Shown here one piece after another: positions 8,872 through 17,281 of a stretch of DNA of 64,000 bases; the first letter of the stretch is position 1, and the number at the start of each line of letters is the position of its first letter. Below the pieces are notes generated by a model. The model worked only from the letters and a program-made list of their open reading frames with translations. It was not told the origin of the DNA and searched no databases. The position numbers and the translations under genes are program-made. Source of the stretch: JAMXLJ01 sp036558745 (lineage in GTDB: Bacteria; Actinomycetota; Acidimicrobiia; IMCC26256; JAMXLJ01); contig DATBEZ010000083.1 of NCBI GenBank assembly GCA_036558745.1, positions 12,837 to 76,836 of the forward strand, in the 5' to 3' direction.

Positions 8872-11307
8872 TCACGACGTCGAGCGGATCGACACCCCGT
8901 GGTCCGTGATCACCGCGAGCGTGGAACCGTCCGGCGTGACCGCCATGATGCCGGCCGATGTGTTGCCCCATACGACGTCGACCGTGTCCGGAAGCGTGAG
9001 TGTGCTCACCGTGAGGAACCGCACCGTGTCGAGCACCTGCACCGTGCTGGTGTTGTCGAGTGCGCGATATCCGGTGACGCCTCGACGGTCGATTGCCTGC
9101 CCTCGCGGCCACGTGGTCGCGGGTTGTTGGATCGTGCCTGCGAGACTGAGGTCGCCGTTCAGCACGAACATGCTCTGCGCCAGGATCACCGACCCGTCCC
9201 CGTTGACGGCGGTGCCGTCCATGTTCCAGTTCATGTTCGCCATGGGCGAGAAGCCGTTGGTCGTCGCGTCGTAGACCGTGACCGGGCCGAGCGAGTCGTT
9301 CCCGTACGCGACCACGATCTTCGAATGGTCGCCACTCGACGTCGCGGTCGTGAGGTCCGTGGCTTCGCCGTACATCCCCGCGTCGGCGCGCAGCGACATC
9401 GCGTCGGTCGCGAGGTTCATCTGCAGCACGTGGCCACCCCATCCGCTGCCGCTGAACGTCGTTGTGACCAGCGCGGTGCCGTTGCTCGCGATTGCGATGT
9501 CGAACGGACGGCGCGTGTCGTTCGCGATCGGAGGAACGGTGATCCTGCGAACCTCGGTCCGTGACGCCACGTCGATGACCGAGATGTTGTTGCCCCCGGA
9601 GTTCGCGACGTACAGCAGCGAGCCGTCAGGTGTCAGGTCGAGCCCCATCGGCGTGGACCCGACCGGGATCGCCACCACGAACGCGCGTGCCTGCAGGTCG
9701 AGGACGTCGACGACGTTCGCCGATGAATTGGTGACGTACGCGTAGCGGCCGGCCGCGTCGGTCACCACGTTGTCGGGGGTTCCGCTGATCGGCACCAGCG
9801 TGCCGTTGGGGCCCGCCGGCGGGGTGGTGGTCGTCGTGGTCGTGGTGGTCGGCGCCGGAGTCGTGGTCGTGGTGGTCGTGGGCGTGGGTGCCTCCGGCGG
9901 CAGCGCGGGTGCGGCGGGGATGGCGCCGACGCCGCGGGCCACCTGCCAGCCCTTCCAGTACGGCGCACCGGAGAGCGTGGGCCGAGCGTGCTTCGCGCCG
10001 ATCGAGAACCACTGCAGCCCGCCCCACGCGTCGATGACGTAGCCGCCCGAGCCGTCCGGCATGACGTCGACGCCGCGTGCGATGTCCCACCCGCGCCAGT
10101 ACGGAGCACCGATCACCGCCGGCGCCGCGTGCGGCGTGCCGATCGAGAACCAGTGCAGCCCGCCGTACAGGTCGACGATCCAGCCCCCCGAGCCGTTCGG
10201 TGCCAGGGCGACGCCTCGTGCCACGTCGGCACCGGGCCACGACGGCAGGCCGTAGAGCTTCGGCGAGTGCGCGCCGTCACCGATCGAGAACCAGTGCAAC
10301 CCGCCCGACATGTCGAGGACGAAGCCACCCGACCCGTCGGCCAGCACCGCGACGCCGCGCGCGACGTCACGGCCACGCCAGTACGCGGTCGTCGTTGTCG
10401 CGACCGGCATCGCGTCCTGGCCGAGCCCGAAGCCGTGCAGCCCGCCGAACCCGTCGACCACGAACCCGTAGCCACCACCGGGCACCAGCGCGACACCGCG
10501 CGCGATGTCCCAGCCCTTCCAGTACGGAGCGCCGTACATCCCCGGGTTGGTTCGGGCCGAGCCGACGCCTGTGAAGTGCAGACCACCCCAGCCGTCGAGC
10601 ACGAGCGCACCCGCCACACCCGCCGCGGTCGACGTCGGCGCGACCGGACCCGCGAGCGCCGTGTCGGGCGCGTAGTCCGAAGATGTCGTCGTCGTCCCGT
10701 ACGCCGTGAACGCACCGAAGCGGAGCGAGCCCGACGCGTGGACGCACGACGGCGGGAACGTCAGCGAGTACGTGCGGGCACGGTCCCACGACGCCGCCGC
10801 GAGGCAACGCACGGCCGATCCGTTGGCGTCCACCACCACACCGCCGAGGCGACCGTTCGAGGTCGAGATCATGATCGCGACCGCGTCGACGTTGCCGTCG
10901 CCCGTCGTGTCGATGCCCCAGCCGATCCCGCTGCCGTCCACCGTCCAGGCCGGGTCGCGCGTCGGGTCGGAGCCCACGACCGTGGTCGCGCCGACGCGCA
11001 CCATGGAGGTCGTGAACGTCGCCTGCACCGACTCGATGTCCGCCCTCGGGTCGGTCGCGTCACGGAGCGGGTCGGCGAGCGCCAGCGCTCCGGCCGTCTC
11101 CGCGCGCCGGACCGCGGCGGCGCCCCGCCCCGCGAACGCCTGGGCGAACGTGCGTGCCCGGGCCAGGACCGGGGCGTCGGTCGGCGCCGGGCTCGGCGCG
11201 GCCTGACCGGCTCCGGCCGACGGCGCCAAGGCCAGGCTCAGCGACCCGGCCACCAACGCGGCCGCGACGACGGCCACCCCTCCACGACGCAGTGCTCCCA
11301 TCCGCAT
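8872..11307 (-). CDS. Secreted repeat protein with five GGLHWFSIG repeats, Thr-rich linker and YVTN beta-propeller
   Basis: An 811-residue exported protein. Residues 1 to about 38 are a signal peptide (GVAVVAAALVAGSLSLALAPSAGAG). An unassigned domain (about 40-235) contains DTTGDGNVDAVAIMIS. Five repeats of about 46 residues follow (about 236-470), with core GGYVIDAWGGLQWFSIG and linker PYWxGxDIARGV. Then come a poly-threonine linker (about 480-510) and a YVTN-type beta-propeller (RYAYVTNSSANVVDVLDLQ, LLYVANSGGNNISVIDV). The start was chosen at MRMGALRR because a near-identical paralogue begins there and a GATAAT box lies seven bases upstream; the open frame continues 22 codons further. Probably cell-surface or extracellular; function unknown. 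Confidence 0.85.
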   Translation of the reverse strand: MRMGALRRGGVAVVAAALVAGSLSLALAPSAGAGQAAPSPAPTDAPVLARARTFAQAFAGRGAAAVRRAETAGALALADPLRDATDPRADIESVQATFTTSMVRVGATTVVGSDPTRDPAWTVDGSGIGWGIDTTGDGNVDAVAIMISTSNGRLGGVVVDANGSAVRCLAAASWDRARTYSLTFPPSCVHASGSLRFGAFTAYGTTTTSSDYAPDTALAGPVAPTSTAAGVAGALVLDGWGGLHFTGVGSARTNPGMYGAPYWKGWDIARGVALVPGGGYGFVVDGFGGLHGFGLGQDAMPVATTTTAYWRGRDVARGVAVLADGSGGFVLDMSGGLHWFSIGDGAHSPKLYGLPSWPGADVARGVALAPNGSGGWIVDLYGGLHWFSIGTPHAAPAVIGAPYWRGWDIARGVDVMPDGSGGYVIDAWGGLQWFSIGAKHARPTLSGAPYWKGWQVARGVGAIPAAPALPPEAPTPTTTTTTTPAPTTTTTTTTTPPAGPNGTLVPISGTPDNVVTDAAGRYAYVTNSSANVVDVLDLQARAFVVAIPVGSTPMGLDLTPDGSLLYVANSGGNNISVIDVASRTEVRRITVPPIANDTRRPFDIAIASNGTALVTTTFSGSGWGGHVLQMNLATDAMSLRADAGMYGEATDLTTATSSGDHSKIVVAYGNDSLGPVTVYDATTNGFSPMANMNWNMDGTAVNGDGSVILAQSMFVLNGDLSLAGTIQQPATTWPRGQAIDRRGVTGYRALDNTSTVQVLDTVRFLTVSTLTLPDTVDVVWGNTSAGIMAVTPDGSTLAVITDHGVSIRSTS
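9905..10612 (-). repeat. Five tandem protein-level repeats (about 46 codons each)
   Basis: Within the 811-residue protein the DNA encodes five diverged copies of a unit with core GGxxxDxxGGLHWFSIG followed by a proline-rich turn and YWxGxDVARGVxxxPDG. The copies differ at nucleotide level, so this is an old coding repeat, not a satellite. A matching array occurs at 11510-12222 in the neighbouring paralogue. Confidence 0.85.
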
Positions 11308-11314
11308 GGGAACG

Positions 11315-11320
11315 ATTATC
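11315..11320 (-). promoter_or_regulatory. GATAAT -10 box, leaderless start
   Basis: The minus strand reads GATAAT, seven bases (CGTTCCC) and then ATG at 11307. This spacing puts the predicted transcription start at the start codon. The same box and spacing precede the paralogue at 12916. No convincing -35 hexamer is seen. Confidence 0.6.
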
Positions 11321-11433
11321 GAACTTTGTCCGATTTGTCGGCATGAGTCCATCGACCCAATTCGTCGTAACACGATGTCCTCGCAACACGATGGTTCCCG
11401 TCATCGCGCCGCGAGCGAGCCGGCGGCGCGAAG

Positions 11434-11476
11434 AGGCGCCGTCCTTCTCGTCGGGGGGACGAGAAGGACGGCGCCT
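11434..11476. terminator. Strong hairpin terminator
   Basis: A perfect 19-bp stem, 11434-11452 with 11458-11476 (core GCGCCGTCCTTCTCG), and a five-G loop. It lies 28 bases past the stop of the 470-residue gene (minus strand). It lacks a U-tract. The core GCCGT-CTTCTC resembles the hairpin at 8812-8852, which follows the paralogous gene. Confidence 0.75.
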
Positions 11477-11503
11477 GATGCCGCCCCACCACTTGATCGC
11501 GGG

Positions 11504-12916
11504 CTACGGCAGCGCGGGAGCCGCGGGAATCGTGGCGACGCCGCGGGCGACCTGCCAGCCGGGCCAGTACGGCGCGCCCGAGAGCGCGGGCGCGGTGTGC
11601 TTCGCGCCGATCGAGAACCACTGCAGCCCGCCCCACGCGTCGATCACGTACCCGCCCGAGCCGTTCGGGAGGATGGTGTCGCCGCGCGCGATGTCCCACC
11701 CGGGCCAGTACGGAGCACCGATCGCGGCCGGCGCCGCGTGCGGCGCGCCGATCGAGAACCAGTGCAGGCCACCGAACTTGTCGACGATCCAGCCGCCGCT
11801 CCCGTTGGGCAGCACGGCGACGCCCCGCGCCACGTCCGCGCCCGGCCACGACGGCAGCCCGTAGAGCTTCGGCGAGTGCGTGCCGTCGCCGATCGAGAAC
11901 CAGTGCAGGCCACCGGACATGTCGAGCACGTAGCCGCCGGTGCCGTCGGCCAGCACCGCGACGCCGCGGGCGACGTCACGGCCACGCCAGTACGCGGTGA
12001 CACTCGGCGCCACGGGCGGCGCGTCCTGGCCGAGCCCGAAGCCATGGAGCCCGCCGAACCCGTCGACGACGAAGCCGTAGCCACCACCGGGAACGACCGC
12101 GGCGCCGCGCGCGATGTCCCAGCCCTTCCAGTACGGCGAGCCGGAGATCCCCGGGTTCGTCCGGGCCGTGCCGACGCCGGTGAAGTGCAGGCCGCCCCAC
12201 CCGTCGAGCACGAGCGCGCCCGCGGCGTTGGCCGCGGTCGCCGTCGAGGTGACCGGACCGGCGAGCACCGTGTCGGGCGCGTAGTCCGACTCCGCGGTGG
12301 CCGTGCCGTACGACGTGAACGCACCGAAGTTGATCGAGCTGGACGCGTGGATGCACGACGGCGGGAACGTCAGCGAGTACGTGCGCGCACGGTCCCACGA
12401 CGCCGCCGCGAGGCAACGCACCGCCGAGGCGTTCGCGTCGACGACGACGCCGCCGAGGCGACCGTTCGAGGTCGAGATCATGATCGCGACCGCGTCGACG
12501 TTGCCGTCACCGGTCGTGTCGATGCCCCAGCCGATCCCGCTGCCGTCCACTGTCCAGGCGGGGTCGCGCGTCGGGTCGGAGCCCGCGACCGTGGTCGCGC
12601 CGAGGCGGATCGCAGACGTGGTGAACGTCGCCCGCACGGTCTCGACGTCGGCCCTGGGGTCGGTCGTGTCACCGACGGGGTCCGCCACCGCCATCGATCC
12701 GGCCGCCTCCGCGTGCCGCACCGCGGCCGCGCCGCGCCCCGCGAACGCGTGGGCGAACGTGAGCGCCCGGGTGAGGATCGGGGCGTCGGTCGGCGCCGGG
12801 TTCGGCGCGGCCGGGTCGGCCCCGGCCGACGGCGCCAAGGCCAGGCCCAGCGACCCGGCCAGCAACGCGGCCGCGAGGACGGCCACCCCTCCATGACGCA
12901 GTGCTCCCATCCGCAT
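11504..12916 (-). CDS. Secreted repeat protein, short paralogue
   Basis: A 470-residue exported protein, a tandem duplicate of the first 470 residues of its downstream neighbour: same signal peptide (MRMGALRHGGVAVLAAALLA), same DTTGDGNVDAVAIMIS domain and same five GGLHWFSIG repeats. It ends at PAAPALP, exactly where the neighbour begins its Pro/Thr-rich linker. It therefore lacks the linker and the YVTN propeller. Its promoter block is also duplicated (GATAAT seven bases before ATG). Probably surface or extracellular; function unknown. Either the neighbour gained the propeller or this copy lost it. Confidence 0.85.
   Translation of the reverse strand: MRMGALRHGGVAVLAAALLAGSLGLALAPSAGADPAAPNPAPTDAPILTRALTFAHAFAGRGAAAVRHAEAAGSMAVADPVGDTTDPRADVETVRATFTTSAIRLGATTVAGSDPTRDPAWTVDGSGIGWGIDTTGDGNVDAVAIMISTSNGRLGGVVVDANASAVRCLAAASWDRARTYSLTFPPSCIHASSSINFGAFTSYGTATAESDYAPDTVLAGPVTSTATAANAAGALVLDGWGGLHFTGVGTARTNPGISGSPYWKGWDIARGAAVVPGGGYGFVVDGFGGLHGFGLGQDAPPVAPSVTAYWRGRDVARGVAVLADGTGGYVLDMSGGLHWFSIGDGTHSPKLYGLPSWPGADVARGVAVLPNGSGGWIVDKFGGLHWFSIGAPHAAPAAIGAPYWPGWDIARGDTILPNGSGGYVIDAWGGLQWFSIGAKHTAPALSGAPYWPGWQVARGVATIPAAPALP
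11510..12222 (-). repeat. Five tandem protein-level repeats, second array
   Basis: The short paralogue encodes the same five 46-codon units as 9905-10612 and in the same order. Corresponding units in the two genes are more alike than units within one gene, as expected if the array existed before the gene duplicated. Confidence 0.8.
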
Positions 12917-12923
12917 GGGAACG

Positions 12924-12929
12924 ATTATC
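12924..12929 (-). promoter_or_regulatory. GATAAT -10 box, leaderless start (duplicated promoter)
   Basis: GATAAT on the minus strand, seven bases before ATG at 12916. The block 12910-12955 is nearly identical to 11301-11346, differing at only a few positions, so promoter and coding sequence were duplicated together. Confidence 0.6.
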
Positions 12930-12989
12930 GAGCTTTGTCCGATTTACCGGCATGGGCCGCTTGGCTCATTGTGGGCAACATTCGGTGAA

Positions 12990-13010
12990 CAAGGGGTGAA
13001 TGACCCCTTG
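12990..13010. other. Small perfect hairpin
   Basis: CAAGGGGT (12990-12997), loop GAATG, ACCCCTTG (13003-13010). It lies between pth and the 470-residue gene on the minus strand. It could be a second terminator for the pth operon or a regulatory hairpin upstream of the repeat-protein promoter; the sequence does not decide. Confidence 0.45.
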
Positions 13011-13042
13011 GTGCGCTCAGTCACACTGGTCGACTTCGCTTC

Positions 13043-13066
13043 GGCCTCCCGGGCTCCGCCCAGGCC
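13043..13066 (-). terminator. Probable terminator after pth
   Basis: GGCCT and AGGCC arms enclose a GGGC/GCCC inner stem with a three-base loop and a CCC bulge, 12 bases after the pth stop. There is no U-run. Confidence 0.45.
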
Positions 13067-13077
13067 TTCGCTTCGTC

Positions 13078-13683
13078 TCAGTTGAAGCGGTTCATCGCGG
13101 CGTCGACGCCGTCGCGCAGGATCGTCTCCACCGCGTCGGCGGCCTGCTCGATCGTCACGTCGACCTCGGCCCGTTCCCGCTTCGAGAACCGGTTGAGCAC
13201 GTGGTCGGCGCCCCGCTCCTTGCTCGGGGGCTTGCTCACGCCGATGCGCACGCGCAGGAAGTCCTCGCTGTGCAGATGGGCCTTGATCGAGCGCAGCCCG
13301 TTGTGCCCGGCCAGACCACCGCCCGCCTTCACCCGCAACACGGCGACGGGCAGGTCGAGCTCGTCGTGGACGATCACGATGTGCGCGGGATCGACGCCGA
13401 GACGGCGCGCGAGCGGCGCGACCGACTGACCCGAGTCGTTCATGTACGTGAGCGGGATCGCGAGCGCGACGCGCTTGCCGTCGACGCGCACCTCGTCGAC
13501 CATCGCCCGCTCCTTGGCCTTGCGCAGGCGCGCGCCGTGGCGGCGCGCGAGGAGCTCGACCACCTCCGCGCCGACGTTGTGGCGCGTGCGCGCGTACTCG
13601 TCACCCGGGTTGCCGAGCCCGACGACGAGCAGGTCGGCGGGTGTTCCCGTGCGCGGCTCGCGAGCGTGACCGCGCCGGAGCAC
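13078..13683 (-). CDS. pth: Peptidyl-tRNA hydrolase
   Basis: A 201-residue cytoplasmic enzyme that frees tRNA from prematurely released peptidyl-tRNA. Motifs are LLVVGLGNPGDEYARTRHNVG (the histidine of RHNVG is catalytic), PLTYMNDSG, VHDELDLPVAVLRVK and GLAGHNGLRSI. The GTG start at 13683 lies 15 bases after the rplY stop, making an rplY-pth unit as in mycobacteria. The N-terminal extension before LLVVGLGNPG is about 17 residues, so a slightly later start cannot be excluded. Confidence 0.96.
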   Translation of the reverse strand: MLRRGHAREPRTGTPADLLVVGLGNPGDEYARTRHNVGAEVVELLARRHGARLRKAKERAMVDEVRVDGKRVALAIPLTYMNDSGQSVAPLARRLGVDPAHIVIVHDELDLPVAVLRVKAGGGLAGHNGLRSIKAHLHSEDFLRVRIGVSKPPSKERGADHVLNRFSKRERAEVDVTIEQAADAVETILRDGVDAAMNRFN

Positions 13684-13698
13684 GACGGTCGCGTTCCG

Positions 13699-14373
13699 CT
13701 ATTCGGCGGACTCGCCGCCGGATTCGCCCCCGGCGTCGCCGCCGCCTTCCGAGGATGCCTCGGCTGCTGCGCCTTCCTCGCCCTCGGCCCCCTCGCCTTC
13801 CTCCTCGGGCAGGCCGGTTCCGCGGGGCACGGCGACGACCGCGACGGTCTCCTCCGGATCCTGCGTCGTGGCGACGCCACGCGGGAGCGGGATGTCTTGG
13901 ACGCGCAGCTGGTCGCCCATCTCGAGGGTCGACACGTCGAGCTCGACCGCGTTGGGGATGTCCTCGGGCTTCGCCTCGACCGTGAGCGTGAAGAGCTGCT
14001 GCTCGAGCAGCCCGCCGTCGCGCACGCCCGGCGCCTCGCCGACGAGGTGGATCGGCACCTCGGCCGACACCGCGACGTCGCGGCGCACGCGCACGAAGTC
14101 GACGTGCTCGAGGTCACCGCGCACCGGGTTGCGCTGGATCTGGCGGGCCAGGGTGAGGACGTCGTCGCCGTCGACCCGCAGGGTGATCAGCGTGTTGACG
14201 CCGGCCTCACCGGCGAGGATGTGGCTGAGCTCGCGCGCCGGGACGCTGACCGAGACGCTGGCGGCGTCGAGGCCGTAGACCACGGCGGGGACACGACCGG
14301 TCCGGCGGAGCCGGCCCGCGGGACCGGAGCCCCGCTCGGTTCGCTGCTCGGCGATGAGGATGCTGTCGGCCAT
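13699..14373 (-). CDS. rplY: 50S ribosomal protein bL25, long (CTC) form
   Basis: A 224-residue 5S rRNA-binding protein of the CTC/TL5 type. It begins MADSILIAEQRTERGSGPAG and contains RRTGRVPAVVYG and VDFVRVRRDVAVSAEVPIHL. The N-terminal L25 domain (about 1-95) is followed by the CTC beta-domain (about 96-180), then a Glu/Gly/Ala-rich acidic tail of about 40 residues. ATG at 14373. It is the first gene of the rplY-pth unit. Confidence 0.95.
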   Translation of the reverse strand: MADSILIAEQRTERGSGPAGRLRRTGRVPAVVYGLDAASVSVSVPARELSHILAGEAGVNTLITLRVDGDDVLTLARQIQRNPVRGDLEHVDFVRVRRDVAVSAEVPIHLVGEAPGVRDGGLLEQQLFTLTVEAKPEDIPNAVELDVSTLEMGDQLRVQDIPLPRGVATTQDPEETVAVVAVPRGTGLPEEEGEGAEGEEGAAAEASSEGGGDAGGESGGESAE

Positions 14374-14453
14374 GGCGCGCGTTCGCCTCCGGGAGATGGA
14401 GCTCGGAAGACGGTCAGTCTAGATCCGCAGCTCAGCGGATGCGGATGCGCCCG

Positions 14454-14498
14454 TCTGGAGTCGATTCACCCGCAGAGGCCAAGGAAATCGACTCCAGA
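14454..14498 (-). terminator. Hairpin terminator after prs
   Basis: TCTGGAGTCGATT (14454-14466) pairs perfectly with AATCGACTCCAGA (14486-14498) across a 19-base loop. It lies about 95 bases past the prs stop on the minus strand. Its TCTGGAGTC/GACTCCAGA core recurs in the hairpin at 41054-41100. Confidence 0.65.
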
Positions 14499-14590
14499 GT
14501 TGAGGGCCGAGACGCGTCAGCGCAGCTCGAGCTCCTCTTGGTGAGGCGCCACTGGCCAGCAGCCCCGCTCAGACTCCGGGGCGGCGCACA

Positions 14591-15583
14591 TCAAACATTG
14601 TCGCCGCGGAAGATCTCGCTGACCGAGGTGTCCTCGAACACGGCGTCGAGGGCCTCGGCCACGATCGGGGCGATCGAGAGCACCTGGAGGTTGTCGAAGC
14701 GCTTCTCGTCGCCGATCGGCACCGTGTTGGTCACGACGACCTCGCGGACCGGTGCGTTCTTGAGCCGGTCGACGGCCGGGCCCGACAGCACTCCGTGGGT
14801 GGCGGCGATGTACACCTCGCTCGCCCCCCGCTCCACGAGCAGGTTCGCGGCGCTCGTGACCGTGCCCGCGGTGTCGATGATGTCGTCGACGAGCACACAG
14901 GTCTTGCCCCGCACCTCACCGACGATCTCGGTCGCGACTGCGACGTTGTGGGTGCCCTTCGGCCGGCGCTTGTCGATGAACGCGAGGTCGACGCGCTTGC
15001 CGCCGTCGCCGTCGCCGATGTAGTCGCCGTAGCGCCGGGCCAGCTTGCCGCCACCCGCGTCGGGCGCGACCACCATCACCTGGTCGTCGTCGATCTCCTT
15101 CGACAGGTAGGCCGCGAGGATCGGCACCGCGGTGAGGTGGTCGACGGGCATGTCGAAGAAGCCCTGGATCTGGCCGGTGTGGAGGTCGACGGTGACGACG
15201 CGGTTCGCGCCGGACGACGTGAGCAGGTCGGCGACCAGGCGCGCGGTGATCGGCTCGCGCCCCTCGGCCTTCCGATCCTGACGCGCGTAGCCGTAGAACG
15301 GGCACACCGCGGTGATGCGCTTCGCCGACGCGCGCTTCGCGGCGTCGATCATGATGAGCTGCTCGATGATGCGGTCGTTGATCGGCTCGCAGTGGCTCTG
15401 GAGGATGAACACGTCGGCGCCACGGATGCTCTCGCCGTAGCGGCAGTAGAGCTCGCCGTTGGCGAACGTCGAGAGCACGACGTCACCGAGCGGGACCGCG
15501 AGGTGTGCGGCGATCTCCTCCGACAGCGCGGCGTTGCCGCGGCCCGAGAAGAGCATGAGCTTCTTGCGCGGGACGACCTCCAT
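14591..15583 (-). CDS. prs: Ribose-phosphate pyrophosphokinase (PRPP synthetase)
   Basis: A 330-residue class I PRPP synthase (ribose 5-phosphate plus ATP gives PRPP and AMP; purine, pyrimidine, histidine and NAD synthesis). It contains KLMLFSGRGNAALSEEIAAHL, the ATP-binding FYGYARQDRKAEGREPITA, VVTVDLHTGQIQGFFD, and the PRPP loop VLVDDIIDTAGT. ATG at 15583 is preferred because GAGG sits nine bases upstream; an in-frame ATG at 15592 is the alternative. It lies 64 bases downstream of glmU, the order also found in M. tuberculosis. Confidence 0.97.
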   Translation of the reverse strand: MEVVPRKKLMLFSGRGNAALSEEIAAHLAVPLGDVVLSTFANGELYCRYGESIRGADVFILQSHCEPINDRIIEQLIMIDAAKRASAKRITAVCPFYGYARQDRKAEGREPITARLVADLLTSSGANRVVTVDLHTGQIQGFFDMPVDHLTAVPILAAYLSKEIDDDQVMVVAPDAGGGKLARRYGDYIGDGDGGKRVDLAFIDKRRPKGTHNVAVATEIVGEVRGKTCVLVDDIIDTAGTVTSAANLLVERGASEVYIAATHGVLSGPAVDRLKNAPVREVVVTNTVPIGDEKRFDNLQVLSIAPIVAEALDAVFEDTSVSEIFRGDNV

Positions 15584-15647
15584 CACGCCCATCCTCGCAC
15601 ACCGGGTCGGGACGGGGCCGGGACGTTCCCGCGGGCTCCCGGCAGCG

Positions 15648-17072
15648 CTACTTCGGGTCGTCCTTCGAACGTCGCGTTTCGCGCTCGGCGACCCAGCCCT
15701 CCTCGACCCGGGCCGGGACGCCCTTGGCCAGCGCGCCCGGCGGCACGTCCCGGGTGACAACCGCGCCGGCACCCGTGTACGCACCGTCGCCCACCTCGAC
15801 CGGCGCGACGAGCACCGTGTTCGACGAGATGCGCGCGTCGGCACCGACCTTGGTCCGGTGCTTCTCGCGGCCGTCGTAGTTCGCGGTGATCGTCCCCGCG
15901 CCGATGTTGGCGCCCGCACCGATCTCCGCGTCCCCGACGTAGGAGAGGTGCGGCACCTTGGCCCGTTCGCCGATCTCCGCGTTCTTGGTCTCGACGAACG
16001 TGCCGACGTGCGCGTCGGCGGCGATACGGGTACCCGGTCGCAGCGAGACGTAGGGGCCGACCGTCGCGCGGTCGCCGATCTCGGTCTCGCGCGCGACGGT
16101 GTTCTGCACGACCGCGTCCGCGCCGACGACCGTGTCGACGAGTCGGGTGTCGGGACCGATCACCGCACCCGACGCCACCACGGTCCGTCCCTCGAGGATC
16201 GTGCCGGGGAGGATGCGCACGTCGGGCTCCAGCTCCACGGTCGCGTCGACGTACGTCGCGGCCGGGTCGACCATGGTCACGCCCTCGCGCATCCACCGGC
16301 GGTTGATGCGCCGGCGCAGAACGGTCTCGGCGTCGGAGAGCTGGGCTCTGTCGTTCACGCCCATCGTCTCGAGCGGGTCGCCGGCGGGGATCCCGACGAC
16401 CTGGTGCCCGGCCTGGCGCAGCACGCCGACCGCGTCTGTCAGGTAGTACTCGCCCTGCGCGTTCTCCGGTGACAGCCGGCGCAGAGCGGGCGCGAGCAGG
16501 CCGCGCCGGAAGCAGTAGATCGAGGGGTTGACCTCGGTGATCGCGAGCTCGTCGGGCGTGGCGTCGGTCTGCTCCACGATGCGCTCGACCCGACCCTGGT
16601 CGTCGCGGATGACGCGGCCGTAGCCGGTGGGGTCGGGCAGGACCGCGGTGAGCAGCGTCACCGCCGCCTCGGTGGTGCGGTGCTCGCGTGCGAGGTCCGC
16701 GATCGTCTCAGGCCGCAGGAGCGGGAGGTCGCCGGGGATGATGACGATGTCGTGCTCGCCGTCGACGTCGTCGGGAAACGCGGTGAGCCCCACGCTCGCG
16801 GCGTCGCCGGTGCCGCGTTGCACGCGCTGCTCGACGAACTCGATCGGCATCTCCGTGGCGAGCTGCTCCTGCAGCGTCTTCGTGACGCGCTCCGCGCCGT
16901 GACCGACGACGATGACGACCCGCTCGAGCGGGAGCGCGACGAGCGCGTCGATGAGGTGGAGGAGCATCGGTCGCCCGCACAGGGGATGCAGCACCTTGGG
17001 CGTCGACGACCGCATCCGGGTGCCTTCGCCGGCGGCCAGCACCACCGCCGCCAGAGGTCGGTAACCACTCAT
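15648..17072 (-). CDS. glmU: Bifunctional UDP-GlcNAc pyrophosphorylase / GlcN-1-P N-acetyltransferase
   Basis: A 474-residue enzyme that makes UDP-GlcNAc for peptidoglycan. The N-terminal uridyltransferase (about 1-230) has LAAVVLAAGEGTRMRSSTPK and IIPGDLPLLRPETI. The C-terminal left-handed beta-helix acetyltransferase (about 255-455) has hexapeptide repeats, GTFVETKNAEIGERAKVPHL and GAGTITANYDGREKHRT. The start MSGYRPL at 17072 is supported by GAGG seven bases upstream. A tRNA-Gln gene lies 44 bases upstream on the same strand. Confidence 0.98.
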   Translation of the reverse strand: MSGYRPLAAVVLAAGEGTRMRSSTPKVLHPLCGRPMLLHLIDALVALPLERVVIVVGHGAERVTKTLQEQLATEMPIEFVEQRVQRGTGDAASVGLTAFPDDVDGEHDIVIIPGDLPLLRPETIADLAREHRTTEAAVTLLTAVLPDPTGYGRVIRDDQGRVERIVEQTDATPDELAITEVNPSIYCFRRGLLAPALRRLSPENAQGEYYLTDAVGVLRQAGHQVVGIPAGDPLETMGVNDRAQLSDAETVLRRRINRRWMREGVTMVDPAATYVDATVELEPDVRILPGTILEGRTVVASGAVIGPDTRLVDTVVGADAVVQNTVARETEIGDRATVGPYVSLRPGTRIAADAHVGTFVETKNAEIGERAKVPHLSYVGDAEIGAGANIGAGTITANYDGREKHRTKVGADARISSNTVLVAPVEVGDGAYTGAGAVVTRDVPPGALAKGVPARVEEGWVAERETRRSKDDPK

Positions 17073-17116
17073 GCTCGAACCTCGCTTCGCACCTGCTGCG
17101 CCCACTCGCCCCTGCG

Positions 17117-17187
17117 CTCGGGGGCGAGGTTTCGAACCTCGACTTGGGACTCCAAAGGACCCCGTGCTGCCGTTACACCACCCCCGA
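17117..17187 (-). tRNA. tRNA-Gln (anticodon UUG)
   Basis: On the minus strand a full cloverleaf can be drawn: acceptor TCGGGGG pairing CCCCCGA, D-arm GTGT/GCAC, anticodon loop CTTTGGA giving UUG, T-arm CGAGG-TTCGAAA-CCTCG and discriminator G. The anticodon stem GGGTC/GTCCC holds one U-U mismatch at the fourth pair. CCA is not encoded. It lies immediately upstream of glmU. Confidence 0.9.
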
Positions 17188-17265
17188 CCGGCCGACGATA
17201 GCCCCGGCCGAGAAGGCCTCTACCCCGTTCGCGTGCGCAATTGTGATCGGCATCCGCGGAGCGGG

Positions 17266-17271
17266 TACCCT
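17266..17271 (+). promoter_or_regulatory. Possible -10 box of the bS22 gene
   Basis: TACCCT ends ten bases before the ATG at 17282. TTGTGA lies 19 bases upstream as a possible weak -35. A start about three bases before the ATG would give a near-leaderless message; no Shine-Dalgarno sequence is present. Confidence 0.4.
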
Positions 17272-17281
17272 CGTTCCCCTC

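Noticed and set aside
9820..9895. GTGGTGGTCGTC-like runs as a microsatellite or CRISPR
   Set aside because: They encode the poly-threonine linker on the minus strand, have no spacers, and stay in frame.
9905..12222. Two similar 0.7-kb blocks as an insertion sequence or transposon
   Set aside because: No terminal inverted repeats, transposase or target duplication; they are protein-coding repeats within duplicated genes.
9988..12988. Long plus-strand frames (9988-11346, 11306-12988) opposite the repeat proteins
   Set aside because: Arg-rich antisense shadows that repeat because the real genes repeat.
14500..14590. A tRNA-like stretch between rplY and prs
   Set aside because: No TTCGA T-loop or paired acceptor stem could be drawn; only the terminator hairpin upstream of it is supported.
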